Assembly (NCBI RefSeq): GCF_029633865.1
Contig: NC_079217.1
Span: forward strand, 60,788,614-60,852,613
Length of the DNA stretch: 64,000 nucleotides
Direction: 5' to 3'
Origin: Lampris incognitus
Taxonomy: Eukaryota > Chordata > Actinopteri > Lampriformes > Lampridae
The notes below the pieces were generated by a model. The model saw only the letters and a program-made list of their open reading frames with translations. It ran no database searches and was not told the origin of the DNA. Shown here one piece after another: positions 43,588-54,809 of this stretch (within the stretch, counting starts at the first letter, position 1; each line of letters opens with the position of its first letter). Position numbers and translations under genes: made by a program.

Positions 43588-43592
43588 ATGGG

Positions 43593-46420
43593 CATTCAAA
43601 TTTGAGTACATGTCTAAAGTATAATTTCTTCTTAAAGGGTCAGGATAGCATATCTTCAACAGAGAGTTTCTGATAAAGAGATTATTGCAGGTTCTGTCGA
43701 CAAATTTTAAGTTGTCAATCATTAAGGGGCGACGCATGAGGCTGACAGAAGAGTAGATAAGACACTGTGAAACCATCATCTTAAGTTGTATAGCGATCGC
43801 ACCTATTACCATGTCATAGACCTTTACACAGGAGGATAAACTATATTTCAAACACAAATCATAATTCAATAGATGGCCTCTGTCATCCATGATGTGTGTA
43901 ATGGACCAAATATCCTTCTTCCACCACAATTTTCCCTTGAACAGAACACATATATTATTCCAAACTGGAACTGCGTGGGGGGGGGGTTAAAGTTGTGTTT
44001 AAACAAGAGTTTCCAATATGGCAAAACTTGTTTATGAAAGGCGGATAAATGTAATGGTATCGTGGACAGTTCCAAATCTAAGTTCCACAGAAAGGCCATC
44101 CCTCCCAACTTTTTAAAGATTGCATTAGGAATGGCATGCCAAAACACAGTCTCATCCATGTCAAAGGCTTTTAGCTACTTCAGTTTAATCATACCATTCA
44201 TAATGCCAAAATCAATGGCATTCAGCCCCCCGTTTTTATCACTTTTCAAGTGGTCACTTTTCCTGATATAATGACACCTGTATTTCCAAATAAAATTGAG
44301 ATTAGTTTGGATTATGGATTTAATCATTCTTGATGAAATAGCCAATGAGTAAGCAGGATAAATAAATCTAGAGAGACTCTACCATCTTAGTGAGAAGAAT
44401 CCTCCCAAACAGAGTAATGTCCCTCTGTAACCAGCTGTTTAATATAGCTTTACACTTTGTAATATTATTCTGAACATTCGTCTCTTCTCTTAATTCAAGG
44501 TTTTTACTTAAGTTAATTCCTAAATGTTTAACCTCAGTTTTAACAGAGACACCAAATAAAGAGCTAGAATGAAGCTCATGCATCGCCAGAAGTTCACATT
44601 TGCTTATATTCGGAGTCAAAACTGATGCTGTAGTAAAGAGATCAACTGATTTAAGGGCCATGAGGATCTGGGGGGCATTTTTTAAGAAAAGTGTGGTGTC
44701 ATCCGCAAGTTGGCTTATCAATAACTTGTTGCCCAAGGCCTCTAGGCCCTCAATGTTATCATTTTTAATTAGAATGGAAAGGAATTCTGCTACAACAATG
44801 AATAACAGTGGGGAGCTGCCACAGCCTTGTCTAATGCCTCTCTTAACACCAAATCTTGGGCAGGTACCACCAGGTAAGGACATGCAATTGTTTATATCCT
44901 TGTATAACATGCTTTATCACACCAACAAACCTTTCTCCAAAACAAAAATGATGTAGGGCTTGTAAGATGAAAGGCCGCTCAACAGATTCAAAGCTTTATG
45001 AAAATCTAGAAACAGTAAGAATCCATCATCTTCAACTAAATCACTGTAATCTAGTAGGTCCAGAACCAGACAGATGTTATTGTGAATAGATCTTCCCTTG
45101 ATAAAACCAGACTGTGCTTCACTAATTGTTTGTGTTATACCTTCTTTCAGTCTGGCAGCTAACACTCCTGACAGAATCCTATAGTCTGTATTTAGCAAAG
45201 TGATAGGCCTGAAATTATCCAGAATACCTTTATCTTCCCCCGGTTTAGGGATCAAAATTATTACCCCTTGGTTCATAGTTGGGGTCAGTTCCTGTCTTTC
45301 TATGCAGTCCTTTGTTGCATTTAGTAATAATTCTCTAATATCTGACCAAAAACATTTGAAAAAATTTGTAGTAAGACCATCAGAGCCAGGAGATTTACCT
45401 GTAGCCATTTTTCGTATAACATAATCCAATTCTTCCATAAGAACGTCTGAATCACATAAATCGTTGAAGGGTTGTTCAGTGCTAGGCAGGTGACCTTTAA
45501 CCTTGTCAAAAAAACTGCATAGAACAAGAGTCAGAAAACGAAGAGGAATACAGTGACTTATAGAAATTAAATACCTCATTTGCTATATCCTTTGGCTCAG
45601 AGGATTCAGACCCATTAATAATAAGCTTATTTATTGTGTTTTTTTACCTGTCTTCTTTTTTCAAGTTGAAAGAAGTAAGCCGAATTTCGTTCGCCTTCTT
45701 CCATCCACCTGGGCCGAGATCTCACATATGCTCCTTGGGCTTTTTTTAATGTAAAGCACATCTAACATAGACTGCAAAGTAACAAGATTGTCACTATGTT
45801 CATTACAGTTGTTATTGTCCTGATTATTATAAGTGCACAAGCAGATGTCATTAAGCAATGTACATCCATACTCTCTGTTTTGTCTGCACAGATTTTTACT
45901 AAAGCCAATAGAGTGCTCCCGAGTCTTGTACTTCAGAAACTCCCATTTGCTGCAGTTAGAGTAGAGTTGAACATCACTTTTAATTTCAGAAATCAGTCGT
46001 CTAATATTAGCACAGTATGCCTCATTTTTCTACAGATCATCATTAAACTTCCGATAGCCTTTGGAGTTTAGAGGCTTCATGACTGGATTCAAAACTCCCG
46101 AGACTAAACAACGGTCAGTTAAGGGGGCCTGTGCGATGGCAGAAATAAATGGAGCTCTCTTCACTGCCTCTGTACCAAGCCAAAAATCAATTCTCGACTT
46201 GCTGCTTGCATCAGGTTTAATCCAAGAGAACTGTTTAACGTTGGGATTTAAATTTCTCCAAATATCAAGCAAATTGTTGTCAATGATAAATTGTGAAATA
46301 GCTGGGTTGTAATGAAAATTAGCATAATTGGATGGCCACCTATCAAGCCACTCATCGGGCGCTAAATTAAAGTCGCCACCTACTAACAGATAGTCAGGAG
46401 AGAAGGACGATTTCAATTCA
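43593..46420 (-). pseudogene. LINE ORF2: reverse transcriptase and endonuclease C-terminal half
   Basis: From right to left on the - strand: endonuclease end with LLVGGDFNLAPDEWLDRWPS (46400-46340) and FSWIKPDASSKSRIDFWLGT; RT with KMATGKSPGSDGLTTNFFKC (45410-45350), FRPITLLNTDYRILSGVLA, SGFIKGRSIHNNI, motif A FLLFLDFHKAL (about 45020-44985), RGIRQGCGSSPLLFI (44840-44800) and catalytic QLADDTTLFL (44715-44685); then the thumb region to 43600. The ADD box is intact, but frameshifts near 44960 and 44360 and several stops break the protein. Confidence 0.82.
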
Positions 46421-46429
46421 ACTATAACC

Positions 46430-47235
46430 TCCGTGATTTTCTAAAGAAGTTTACTGTTTTCTTTGTTATTATTATACCCATATATTTTGACTAAAATAAC
46501 AAATAAATGGTCTATACCCAACACTACAGCTAACCAGTGCCCATTAGTATCAGCGCTATGTGTGACAACTTTACCAGGAAAATTATTAAAACAGATTGCA
46601 ACTCCTCCAGAACGGTTGGATCCATGACTGAATAACATAGAGTCACTCCACTGACTAGACCAGAGAGTGAATAACATAGAGTCACCCCACTGATTAGACC
46701 AGAGAGTGAATAACATAGTCACCCCACTGACTAGACCAGAAAGTGAATAACAGAGTCACCCCACTGATTAGACCAGAAAGTGAATAACATAGAGTCACCC
46801 CACTGATTAGACCAGAAAGTGAATAACATAGTCACCCCACTGATTAGACCAGAAGGTGAATAACATAGAGTCACCCCACTGATTAGACCAGAGGGTGAAT
46901 AACAGAGTCACCCCACTGATTAGACCAGAAGGTGAAGAGTCACCCCACTGATTAGACCAGAAAGTGAATAACATAGAGTCACCCCACTAATTAGACCAGA
47001 AAGTGAATAACATAGAGTCATCCCACTGATTAGACAAGAGAGTGAATAACATAGTCACCCCACTGATTAGACCAGAAAGTGGCGTCAGCGACGCATGAGT
47101 GAGTCTCTTGAAGAAAGAAACAGGTAAACATTTGCCCTTTACAGAAAAGAAATAAGGCTTTTCTTTTAACATTGTCCTTTAGACCCCGGGTATTTAAGGA
47201 ACAAAAAGAAACATGAGTATTCAACAATAACATTG
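46430..47235 (-). pseudogene. LINE ORF2 APE-type endonuclease N-terminus, expanded by a minisatellite
   Basis: The N-terminal SLNTRGLKDNVKRKALFLF and CFFLQETHS (47200-47100) are the start of an APE endonuclease. The continuation RSGGVAICFNN and GHWLAVVLGID (46610-46510) is its middle. Between them lies a 39-bp tandem array that encodes repeats of the local peptide FWSNQWGDSMLF. Confidence 0.78.
46635..47090. repeat. 39-bp minisatellite inside LINE ORF2, about 12 units
   Basis: The unit is GAGTCACCCCACTGATTAGA plus CCAGAAAGTGAATAACATA, with 36-bp variants. It is a duplication of endonuclease codons. Confidence 0.9.
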
Positions 47236-47523
47236 AACAACTCTACTGAACGAAAGTAGATATCACAACAGATGGATTGTATTGTGTGAATAAAAGCGAA
47301 TGAAACTTCCGAAAAAATGAGTCAGTGACACCTGATGTAATTCTGACTATCTAATAACGGACAGTGGGTGTAATTCATACTGTAAACCTGCGTCCTCCCA
47401 TCAAGGCGAAGGAGCTTCAGGTGTGTCTCCAGAACTCTTTCCTCTCAATGCGCATGACGAGCAGAATGACGAAATGGCGCCTTGACGATGATTATCGTGA
47501 ATTGTCCCCCTGACTCTTCTTTA
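47236..47523. other. LINE ORF1-ORF2 spacer
   Basis: AT-rich spacer on the - strand between the two LINE frames; no separate feature. Confidence 0.5.
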
Positions 47524-48330
47524 AGCTGTGATCCTGCGACCTTCAGTGTAGGCAAATAGGCCCCTGAAGTATGCAACCTTACTGGCCTGTCTTGCCTTCT
47601 CGATCTGGGGCCAGAGAAGTGGTCTCTCCATCAAGTCCTCGCGGGTCAGATCCTCTGCGAGACGCACTCCGGCCTCCTTACACACGGGAGAGTCTTTAGT
47701 GCGTTTCCAAATCTCGTCCCTCACATTACGCATGGCGAACAAGATAATAATTTGGCGATGTTTGGCAATCCCTTACCTTCCGACACGATGCACCACATCA
47801 ACTGCAACCTCCAACTTGGAATCCATGTCAGGAGCAATGCTTTTCAGGACCTGGGTTGTCTCTGCTCCGATGTTTTCCAGCGTTTTCTCCTTCCATCCTT
47901 TAATCCTCAGACACCACCTTCTCCTGTATCGGCCTTGCTCCCTCGCCTTCATTTTTACCTCACTATTCTCTTTCCGAAGCTGGTCGATGTCGTTTTCCAT
48001 CACCTTGATGTTTCTCTTACATTCGGCGAGGTCTTCCGAGTTGACTTCGTGATCTTCGCCAGGTTCGCTATCATTCATGGTGCTGTTGCGATTCAGCTGG
48101 TCCTTAATCTCCACCCACTCTCGTACCTAAGGATTTTATGGCTTCCAAGATGGCTTTTTTGGAGATATCACTAGAGTATTTGGTGGAGAGTCTTGTTCCC
48201 GTTCCCTCTTGCTGCAGGTAGCGTTCGGGTCTGCCTCCATGCAGTAGTCGTGTCCTATGTTTTCAAGAAGATTGAGGGGAGCTGTAGAACTCGAGGGGCG
48301 ACCCTCAACTGGTTTCTTTGAATTTGGCAT
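47524..48330 (-). pseudogene. LINE ORF1 (coiled coil and RRM-like protein)
   Basis: It starts at ATG 48330 (MPNSKKPVEGRPSSSTAPLN). A coiled coil follows with CKRNIKVMENDIDQLRKENS (about 48030-47965), then the RRM-like domain LRIKGWKEKTLENIG with DVVHRVGR (47915-47775), and the C-terminal FAMRNVRDEIWKRTKDS and WPQIEKARQASKVAYFRG. This is the L1-type ORF1 nucleic-acid chaperone. Frame breaks near 48130 and 47760 disable it. Confidence 0.78.
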
Positions 48331-48470
48331 TTTACCAGCTTGAAGTCCAGCCGTTTGATGTCGATACAATCGTCTCATCTTATAACTTCGGGCTATAAGG
48401 AAGCAGAGCCACGACAAGTTACGCTGCTCAGCCCGCCATCAAGCCGAACGACAACCGTAGGTAGTAGTAG

Positions 48471-48588
48471 TGTAAACTAGTAATAAGACCCGTTAGCTAC
48501 CCTTTATCCGAGCGGTTAGTGATGTCGCCTTGTGGTGCAGTACACCCCGTATCGAATCCCGCACCGGGCAAGAAAATAACCGGTTACA
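48471..48588 (+). mobile_element. Solo LTR of the TRIM-like family
   Basis: Starts TGTAAACTAG and ends CCGGTTACA, with GTAG on both sides (48467-48470 and 48589-48592). It has a small internal gap relative to 27567-27700. The A box is TATCCGAGCGG (one mismatch). Confidence 0.78.
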
Positions 48589-48922
48589 GTAGCATCCATA
48601 AACTAGCCGGCCAGCACCACAGAGAAGTCATAGATCTTGGACAGTCTGACTGAGACACTAAGGGGAGGGGGGGGTTGTTGTTTAAAGGACACATTTAACA
48701 CTCCTGTTCACCTGTCCCACAAGACACCGCTGTAAAGCTGAGTCCAGCAGTGGTCCACATCCAAAATCTACAACATGACCCTGTCAGTAAAATGATATCT
48801 CTGATGTGCATGATGGGAAAAACAACATCCAGGTTGTAAAGATCAAACAAAACTACAAAAAACGTGTATTTTTTAATTTGTAATTTGAATTACCTACTTC
48901 ATTTACATATATCAGTGTTGGT
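48589..48922. other. Intergenic, no gene recognised
   Basis: No feature seen. Confidence 0.4.
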
Positions 48923-48933
48923 GATCAACCTAT

Positions 48934-49319
48934 TTTCTTTTTTCTTTTTTTTACCCCCCCCCTTTTCCCTCCCCAATTGTACCCGGCCAATTACCCCACT
49001 CTTCCGAACCGTCCCGGTCGTTGCTCCACCCCCCTCTGCTGATCCGGGGAGGGCTGCAGACTACCACGTGCCTCCTCCGATGCATGTGGAGTCGCCAGCC
49101 GCTTCTTGTCACCTGACAGTGAGGGGTTTCACCAGGGGGACGTGGCGCGTGGGAGGATCACGCTATTCCCCCCCAGTCCCCCCCCCGAACAGGCGCCCCG
49201 ACCGACCAGAGGAGGCGCTAGTGCAGCGACCAGGACACATACCCACATCCGGCTTCCCACCTACAGACATGGCCAACTGTGTCTGTAGATACACCCGACC
49301 AAGCCGGAGGTAACACGGG
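48934..49319 (-). mobile_element. tRNA-derived SINE (10003 family), 5' truncated
   Basis: Reverse copy with an 11-bp duplication GATCAACCTAT at 48923-48933 and 49320-49330. The poly(A)-like end is the T-rich run at the left. The tRNA-like head is missing beyond the TACACCCGACCAAGCCGGAG segment. Confidence 0.87.
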
Positions 49320-49330
49320 GATCAACCTAT

Positions 49331-50934
49331 CTTAGGCTATTTGCACTTGACATGACATACCTCTTGGTTACGACTACGAGTCAATGACCTAACAGGCCTG
49401 TTAGGTTGACATATGAATCTCTCTGCTAGCTGCTTTGGATAAAATTGTCAGCTAAGTGAGAAAGTGGTTGATTGCGCGTGTGTGAGCTGAACTAGCATCT
49501 GCTTGCCGTCTGTCCAGCGCCTGCTGGGAAAGACTGCAGTGGCCATGTTACAGATGAAAATGACAATAATAATTTTCGTTGACAAATAATCAATACAGGG
49601 ACCTTCAAGTGATGACAGCTATAGAAGTTACCACTGCTGTCGTGGCTGCTAGAACAGGCTGGCGTGCCGGATGGCAAGCTGCAGCTCTGGCAGCGGTGTA
49701 ACCGAGCCTAGCCGCTCAGCTTTCCCCTTCAAGAGTTGCCATTGACCCCCCCCCCACCCCTTCATCATACAGATATGGATATGCAGTAATACACGGCCCC
49801 CGGTCAGTGACATGGACAGCTATGACACAGACTGCCTGAGTTAGGAGCATTGCATAGGAACCCATCTGAATGCTGCTCATCCAACACAATGAACTGATCT
49901 CAGAAAAGAGGCCGTGTGACCGGAAGCTTCGCTAGCAACGTTTCGGTCAGCTTGTTTTTGACATTTCCTCTTTATCTATTTAATTTTTCTTTCATTTGAC
50001 AAGCTAAGTAAGCCAGACAGAAAGTACAGAATGGAGGGAGGGAGAGCGAGACAGGGGGGGGGGGGCATGCATCATAGCTTATGAATTTAAGTGTCAGTAA
50101 GCAATCCTGGGTGGTAGCTAAGGGCGAGCTATATTTTGAAAACATCCTGCAAAAGATCCCCCCCCTCACGTCTGCCCTAGAGCCTCGTGAACACGACTGA
50201 CAGCAAGTACTGACCAATGGAGATGCTGGTTGGCATAGAGCTCTCCTGATTGGCTGACGATGAGCGGGCGCAGAGAAAACGCTCTGTCTCTGTTTACAGC
50301 ATCTAGCAGAGCCACGGAGACCGGGTTTATGTCTCAGGCCATCTAGTTACTTGATGCTGTCGGGATGTAGAAAGAGATTTGGCCAAATATGATAAAAAAT
50401 GTTCTTTAAATCACTAATAGCCACGTCGATCGATTAATGACATATGTGATTAAGAGGAAATTGGATTTGAAATTTCAATGTCAATTTGCAGTTTTCAGGG
50501 CTGCAGTGGTCTTGCCGCACCTCACCGAGATCATTTATTTGCTTGACACCAATTGAAGGAAGCACACCTGTTTGGCGTGTCCCCCTTTTTTCAAGCTTTC
50601 TTTAAATTCCTCCAACATTTGAATGGCGATAATGATGATAGCTCAGTTTATTTGGAGGAGGATGTGGTAAGTGTGGTGCTGGGAACTCCTCTCTGTAGAA
50701 GTTATCCAGCAGACGATGGGGGGAGGAGATGTGGAGAGGTTGAAGACATGAAGACTGCAGCTTTCTGGGTGAGCTGAATGAGGATGAAGCCATTTTTTTT
50801 GGGGGGGGGGGTCTGGAAGAGAAGGAGTTGCACGCCTGCCAAGGAACAAATAAAACTTGAACAACAAACAGGGCCGGGTGTCATTTCTCACCGTGAATCC
50901 ACCTCAAAAAACTTTTAAACCGTATCTACTGCTA
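49331..50934. other. Intergenic, no gene recognised
   Basis: Contains G homopolymers near 50055 and 50797. Small frames at 50553-50777 have no recognised domain. Confidence 0.45.
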
Positions 50935-51780
50935 CTACTTTCGGCTGCTGCCGTTAGGGGGCGCCACAGCGGATCGTCCATTTCGATTTCTTCCTGTCCT
51001 CTGCATCTTCCTCTGGCACACCAGCCACCTGCATGTCTTCCCTCCCCATATCCATGAACCTCCTCTTTGGTCTTCCCTTGTCCTCTTCCCTGGCAGCTCC
51101 ATATTCAGCATCCTTCTCCCAGTATACCCAGCGTCTCTCCTCCACACATGTCCAAACCATCTCAATCTTGCCTCTCTTGCTTTGTCTCCAAACCGTCCAA
51201 CCTGAGCTGTCCCTCTAATATACTCGTTCCTAATCCTGTCCTTCTTCGTCACTCCCAATGGAAATCTTATCATCTTCAACTCTGCCACCTCCAGCTCCAC
51301 CTCCTGTCTTCTCATCAGTGCCACTGTCTCCAAACCATACAACATAGCTGGTCTCACTACCATCTTGTAAACCTTCCCTTTAACTCTTGCTGGTACCCTT
51401 CTGTCACAAATCCCTCCTGACACTCTTCTCCGTCCACTCCACCCTGCGTGCACTATCTTCTTCACCCCTCTTCTGCACTACCCATTACTTTGGACAGTTG
51501 ACCCCAAGTATTTAAACTCATACGCCTTCATCACCTCTACTCCTTGCATCCTGACCATTGCACTGTCCTCCTTCTCATTCACACATATGTATACCGTCTT
51601 GCTCCTTCTGACTTTCATTCCTCTTCTCTCCAGTGCATACCTCCACCTCTCCAGGCTCTCTTCAACCTGCACCCTACTCTCGTTACAGATCACAGTGTCA
51701 TCTGCAAACACCATAGTCCACGGAGACTCCTGCCTGATCTCGTCCGTCAACCTGTCCATCACCATTGTAAACCAGAAAAA
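50935..51780 (-). pseudogene. RTE-type LINE, RT C-terminal half and 3' end
   Basis: On the - strand MVMDRLTDEIRQESPWTMVF then ADDTVIC (catalytic FADD box, near 51710) and FKYLGSTVQ (51510-51480). A frame change leads to LYGLETVALMRRQEVELEV (51320-51270) and RLRWFGHVWRRD (51170-51130). The 3' end GCAGCCGAAAGTAGTAG lies at about 50930-50945. The 5' part is missing. Same family as 34260-36640. Confidence 0.83.
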
Positions 51781-51922
51781 CCTTTTAAACCATGTGAGTT
51801 AATTAAATTCTATTAATGGATTACGATAAGCCTATGACACTATGACCAAGTGATGCAACAGTTCCTCAACATACTGTAAGCTCTGCGACATGACGACTCA
51901 AAAACCATTTAGATACCACTAT

Positions 51923-52851
51923 CCAAGGCTGGATTACGGACCGGGCATGCCGGGCAAGTGCCCTGGAGCCCCAGACCACGAGGGGCCCCAAAAGGTCAGC
52001 AGTATTGTGTTCGCGTATAGTAGAGATCCCCAATCATACCCTACAAGGGACATTTGTTCCAACGCTGTGTCGCGATGCAGGGCCCAAGCTAGTCTCGATT
52101 GATGCGGGGGGCCCAAGCTACAGTCTCTACTAATGCAGGGTCCCAAGCTACAAAGTCTCTATTGATGCGGGGCCCCAAGCTACAGTCTCTACTAATGCAG
52201 GGTCCCAAGCTACAAAGTCTCTATTGATGCGGGGCCCCAAGCTACAGTCTCTACTAATGCAGGGTCCCAAGCTACAAAGTCTCTATTGATGCGGGGCCCC
52301 AAGCTACAGTCTCTACTAATGCAGGGTCCCAAGCTACAAAGTCTCTATTGATGCGGGGGGCCCAAGCTACAATCTCTACTAATGCAGGGTCCCAAGCTAC
52401 AAAGTCTCTATTGATGCGGGGGCCCCAAGCTACAGTCTCTACTGATTCAAGGCCCTAAGCTACAAAGTCTCTATTGATGCGGGGCCCCAAGCTACAGTCT
52501 CTACTAATGCAGGGTCCCAAGCTACAAAGTCTCTATTGATGCGGGGGCCCCAAGCTATAGTCTCTACTAATGCAGGGTCCCAAGCTACAAAGTCTCTATT
52601 GATGCGGGGGCCCCAAGCTACAGTCTCTACTGATTCAAGGCCCCAAGCTACAAAGTCTCTATTGATGCGGGGGCCCCAAGCTACAGTCTCTACTGATTCC
52701 GGGCCCCAAGCTACAAGGTCTCCATTGATGCTTCAGAGGGTATTTGCATTAGCTTTACATTTAACAATGTTTAGTATTGTTTGTGTAGCCGATCTGACGG
52801 GGAGGGGGCAATGAACGCCCCGGGGCCCCCTGGTGGGTTAATCCGGCCATG
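51923..52851. mobile_element. hAT-type MITE (929 bp) carrying a minisatellite
   Basis: Ends CAAGGCTGGATTA and TAATCCGGCCATG are inverted. CCACTATC (51915-51922) and CCACTACC (52852-52859) form a near-perfect 8-bp duplication. Internal phrases GGGCAAGTGCCCTGGAGCCC and GGGGCCCCCTGGTGGG fold back. No transposase. Confidence 0.82.
52090..52735. repeat. ~62-bp dimeric minisatellite inside the MITE, about 10 dimers
   Basis: Alternating half-units TATTGATGCGGGGCCCCAAG and TACTAATGCAGGGTCCCAAG, each followed by CTACA and an AGTCTC junction. Confidence 0.93.
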
Positions 52852-52859
52852 CCACTACC

Positions 52860-53690
52860 ATCAGAACCATTTAGAATCTTGCGAATGTCCAGTATAAAAC
52901 TCACTTTGCCAGAACGTGCCCAGACAGTGTAAACAAGTAGGCACGGACGTCACTGAGGGAGAACGCTGGACGTAGACCCTCCAGCCCAGTGCAAATAAAC
53001 AGCCCCAGACATCATCCCTGTTTACAAAACACTGGGTCCATTACACTTTTTCCTGCAGCCAGGACTCCAGCTGTTTGTCATTGGGTGGTTTACCCCCTCC
53101 GGGTTTATTTTCTCGTGAGAATTATCTGATCACTAAAACAATAACTGGGGTTATTGTAAGCAAGCGACATAATTATCCTGTTTGGTCCACAACGACTTGG
53201 CATCTCATGTTTCCGCATTTGCTTGCTATTTCAGGCAATGAAGTACTGATCTGTTCCAGTTTCACATTGCACCACATTCTCTATGGACATGCTGTTCAGT
53301 GATGATGAACATGATGACTGTTGTTGTTCCAACTGTGCCTGTCAATATTCCTCATTTTCAACCGACAGATGCGACCAAACTTGTAGACTGGGTTTTTTTC
53401 CCCCACATTTTTGACTTACTTTCGCATGTTTTGTTTTTATTTTTGATATACTTTGTAACCGAACAACTGTACAATGACAAGAATAAAGTGGCTTTCTTTC
53501 TTTTCATGTTTTGAATATAAATAGCAGTGGCAAACCAGAGCTAAAGAGGGTTGAATGAATATTTAATGAACCTTTACTTACCCCAGTGGGGCAATTAGGT
53601 ATTACAAGTTGAGAAATGCATAACAGACGACTTGGTTCAAGGTATGACCAACAAGCATATGTAAAAATGTGTGTATGTTGTCTGTGCACC
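52860..53690. other. Intergenic, no gene recognised
   Basis: AT-rich; several short frames, none with a recognised domain. AATAAAGTGGC at 53483 resembles a polyadenylation context, but no upstream exon is evident. Confidence 0.4.
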
Positions 53691-54345
53691 ATGTGTATCA
53701 GTATGTATTGTGGTACTATGTTATTGTGGTACTATGTTAGTCTTCTCCATGAATTGTCAGCTTGTGGTGGAGAAGCTTGCATGGTCCAGGCATCCTGAGA
53801 GCAATGCCATCTTGAGCTATGCTCCTGGTAGGGTCACCCATAGCGGTAAGGTCAAGGGGGAGGTCCCCGACAAAGTGCAACCCAACCAAGACCTCAACGG
53901 TGGATGAGGCGGAGGATGATGGCTGACTTTAGGGAAGCATCACAGTGGCTGGGAATGTGGATGAAGGCTGCAGCAGAAATGGGCCCCCAGTCATCTTGGA
54001 CTCCATGCCACCAGATCCTGACCCAGATCTGTCAAGGACCGTGTGGTGGCTGTCTGTGCACCAGTCTCCCCACGTTAAGGTCACGCACAGACGTCCTCCA
54101 TAACGGGAATCCTAATGGAGAGGACAGTCATCGAGCTTCGAGGGACCCTTGATGTTGATGACTATCTATGTTAGTCTATGAGAGATACTGTGTACTATGT
54201 ACTGATACACATAGTACTGTGTACTATGTGTACCAGTATGGACTGTGGTACTATGTTAGTCTATTAGAGATACTGTTGTCTGTTTGTACTATGTGTATCA
54301 GTATGTACTGTGGTACTATGTAAGTCTATTACAGATACTGTTGTC
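53691..54345. repeat. Degenerate outliers of the 45-bp satellite, split by other sequence
   Basis: TGTATCAGTATGTACTGTGG and GAGATACTGTTGTCTG units occur at 53690-53745 and 54170-54350. Between them (about 53747-54165) lies an unrecognised block that may be an inserted dispersed repeat. Confidence 0.6.
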
Positions 54346-54800
54346 TGTGTACCATGTCCTGGGTAAGATGCTAAACTGCAACTACAGGCTTTAGAGGGGT
54401 AGCACCTTACCTCAGCAAGGACCCTTTGGCTAAGGACGACGTCCCTACTGATAGACCTGGTCCTCCTGCATGCCTGTATGGTACTTCCCATGGTGCCCAG
54501 TCCAGCCAACACATTGGGATAGGAGAAGGGAACTCTGATTACAAATCCACCTGCTGCCTTGTGGGTTGATGCCTCTTTAGGCAAAGGCTAGGAGAAGGTA
54601 ACTCTGAATTCAAATCCCCGGGCACAGGCTACCCAGCTGTCAGTACCCGGAAAGGGTAAACCATGGCGGTTCCTCTCAGTCAACTTGGCAGCGGTTCTGG
54701 AAACCAGCAGCTCTGTTCGTTAACTCGGCATCAGTTCTGGCAAAAAGCAAAAGGATTCTTCTGCGGCCGTCTCAGCTATGCTGTACCACCGAACAACAGA
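54346..54800. other. Unrecognised block between two satellites
   Basis: Mixed-composition sequence, possibly part of the same inserted repeat. No supported coding sequence. Confidence 0.35.
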
Positions 54801-54809
54801 AAATCTTGC

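Larger units (their letters stand above)
40382..48466 (-). mobile_element. L1/Tx1-like LINE with nested Ty3/gypsy element
   Basis: A two-ORF non-LTR element on the - strand. ORF1 remnants lie at 48330-47524. ORF2 runs from about 47230 (endonuclease) through RT (45579-44368) to a C-terminal Cys/His region (near 40690-40630). A gypsy element with a 5-bp duplication interrupts it at 40809-43587, and a minisatellite has expanded in the endonuclease. Numerous frameshifts make it inactive. Confidence 0.8.
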
